DNA from: an uncultured Nitrosopumilaceae archaeon
GTDB lineage: Archaea; Thermoproteota; Nitrososphaeria; Nitrososphaerales; Nitrosopumilaceae
DNA: 6,510 nucleotides
NCBI GenBank assembly: GCA_937875805.1
Contig: CALFHG010000301.1
Location: 1-6,510, forward strand
Direction: 5' to 3'
The notes under the pieces are model-generated. The model ran no database searches and was not told the DNA's origin. It was given only the letters and a program-made list of their open reading frames with translations. Made by a program: the position numbers and the translations under genes. Positions 6,021 to 6,510 of this stretch are shown one piece after another. Position 1 is the first letter of the stretch. Every line of letters starts with the position of its first letter.

Positions 6021-6510
6021 ATGCTCTTAGATGATTTAAAATCCACACTTTCAACTTCTATTAATCCTAAAATTGAAACTGCTGGAAAGTATCGTCTAGC
6101 ATCAATACTTGTAGTAATTTATGGTAAAGAACCAATTGTTGTAATGACTGAAAAACCAAAAAACATGAAATTTCATGCAGGTGAGATTTCATTCCCTGGT
6201 GGAAAATTAGATTCTAATGATTCAGATCTTTTAGAAACTGCTTTACGTGAAACAAGTGAGGAAATAGGACTAACCATTTCTAAAGAACAAGTAATTGGAC
6301 AGCTAGAACCCGTTATAACATTGAATTCTGGTTTTTTGATTTTACCGTTCATTTCTGTAGTAGATCAAATTCCTACCCTTTCAGCCAACGCTGAAGTGGA
6401 AAAAATTTTTCATATTCCTTTAGAATCGATTTTAAAAACTGAAGCGAAGGATCCTGTTCCATCTCATAATCTAATTCAAGAAATGTATACTTTTGAATAT
6501 CAAAATCAAA
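6021..6510 (+). CDS. Nudix hydrolase, CoA pyrophosphatase (NudL/NUDT7-8) type, 3' truncated
   Basis: Reads 163 codons from the ATG at 6021 and runs off the window without a stop. Residues 42-61 (VMTEKPKNMKFHAGEISFPGG) match the NuBI signature of CoA pyrophosphatases, LLTxR[SA]x3Rx3Gx3FPGG, with Lys at the two basic positions. The Nudix box follows: G61, D64/D67, then ALRETSEEIGL (74-84), where Arg76, Glu77, Glu80 and Glu81 are the metal-binding helix residues. The 15-residue gap between Gly61 and Arg76 is the same as in E. coli NudL and one longer than the standard Nudix box, which supports this subgroup. The C-terminal part (GQLEPVITLNSGFLILPFI and HIPLESIL) also follows the NudL pattern. 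The family hydrolyses CoA and acyl-CoA to 3',5'-ADP and phosphopantetheine, using Mg2+ or Mn2+, in the cytoplasm. By comparison with NudL (192 residues), about 30 residues are missing. It is divergent from metF; substrate is inferred from family only. Confidence 0.9.
   Translation, partial: MLLDDLKSTLSTSINPKIETAGKYRLASILVVIYGKEPIVVMTEKPKNMKFHAGEISFPGGKLDSNDSDLLETALRETSEEIGLTISKEQVIGQLEPVITLNSGFLILPFISVVDQIPTLSANAEVEKIFHIPLESILKTEAKDPVPSHNLIQEMYTFEYQNQ

Noticed and set aside
1..6510. tRNA, rRNA, CRISPR array, insertion sequence or integration site
   Set aside because: No cloverleaf-like stretch, no regularly spaced repeats, no transposase-like protein and no flanking direct repeats were seen; the intergenic gaps are all about 100 bp or less.

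Overview
The window is AT-rich, roughly one-third G+C by eye. It carries tightly packed genes, TATA-like elements near starts, little Shine-Dalgarno sequence, and GTG/TTG as well as ATG starts. The gene content and protein style point to an ammonia-oxidising thaumarchaeon (Nitrososphaerota) of the Nitrosopumilus type: a cobalamin-dependent methionine synthase with an activation domain, split over two genes, next to a short MetF-like reductase. This assignment is an inference; no rRNA or other marker is present.

Layout, left to right. (1) 1-42: possibly the last 13 codons of a plus-strand gene, followed by a T-rich tract. (2) 73-1218, minus: a 12-helix major facilitator superfamily transporter. 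(3) 1219-1288: a 70-bp divergent promoter region with an 8+8 bp inverted repeat just before the next start. (4) 1289-2305, plus: homocysteine-binding, zinc-binding half of MetH. (5) 2308-4806, plus: the rest of MetH (folate, cobalamin and AdoMet-activation domains), starting with TTG 2 bp after the previous stop. (6) 4809-4870: a hairpin, then a T6 tract merging into a TATA-like palindrome. (7) 4908-5177, plus: a small 89-residue protein of unknown function. (8) 5203-5946, minus, convergent with it: a methylenetetrahydrofolate reductase-like protein. (9) 6021 to the end, plus, divergent from metF: a Nudix hydrolase of the NudL/CoA pyrophosphatase type, cut off by the window edge.

How the genes work together. 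The MetF-like enzyme would make 5-methyl-tetrahydrofolate (or the archaeal pterin equivalent). The two-part MetH would pass that methyl group through cobalamin to homocysteine, giving methionine. The two MetH polypeptides together (338 + 832 = 1170 residues) cover all four MetH modules and nearly match the bacterial single-chain enzyme (about 1227). They must associate to work, because the corrinoid in the second has to reach the homocysteine zinc site in the first. The transporter, the small protein and the Nudix enzyme have no demonstrated link to this pathway. I see no wholly new system. The points most worth following are the split MetH with altered AdoMet-site residues, the inverted repeat at its promoter, and the uncharacterised 89-residue protein.
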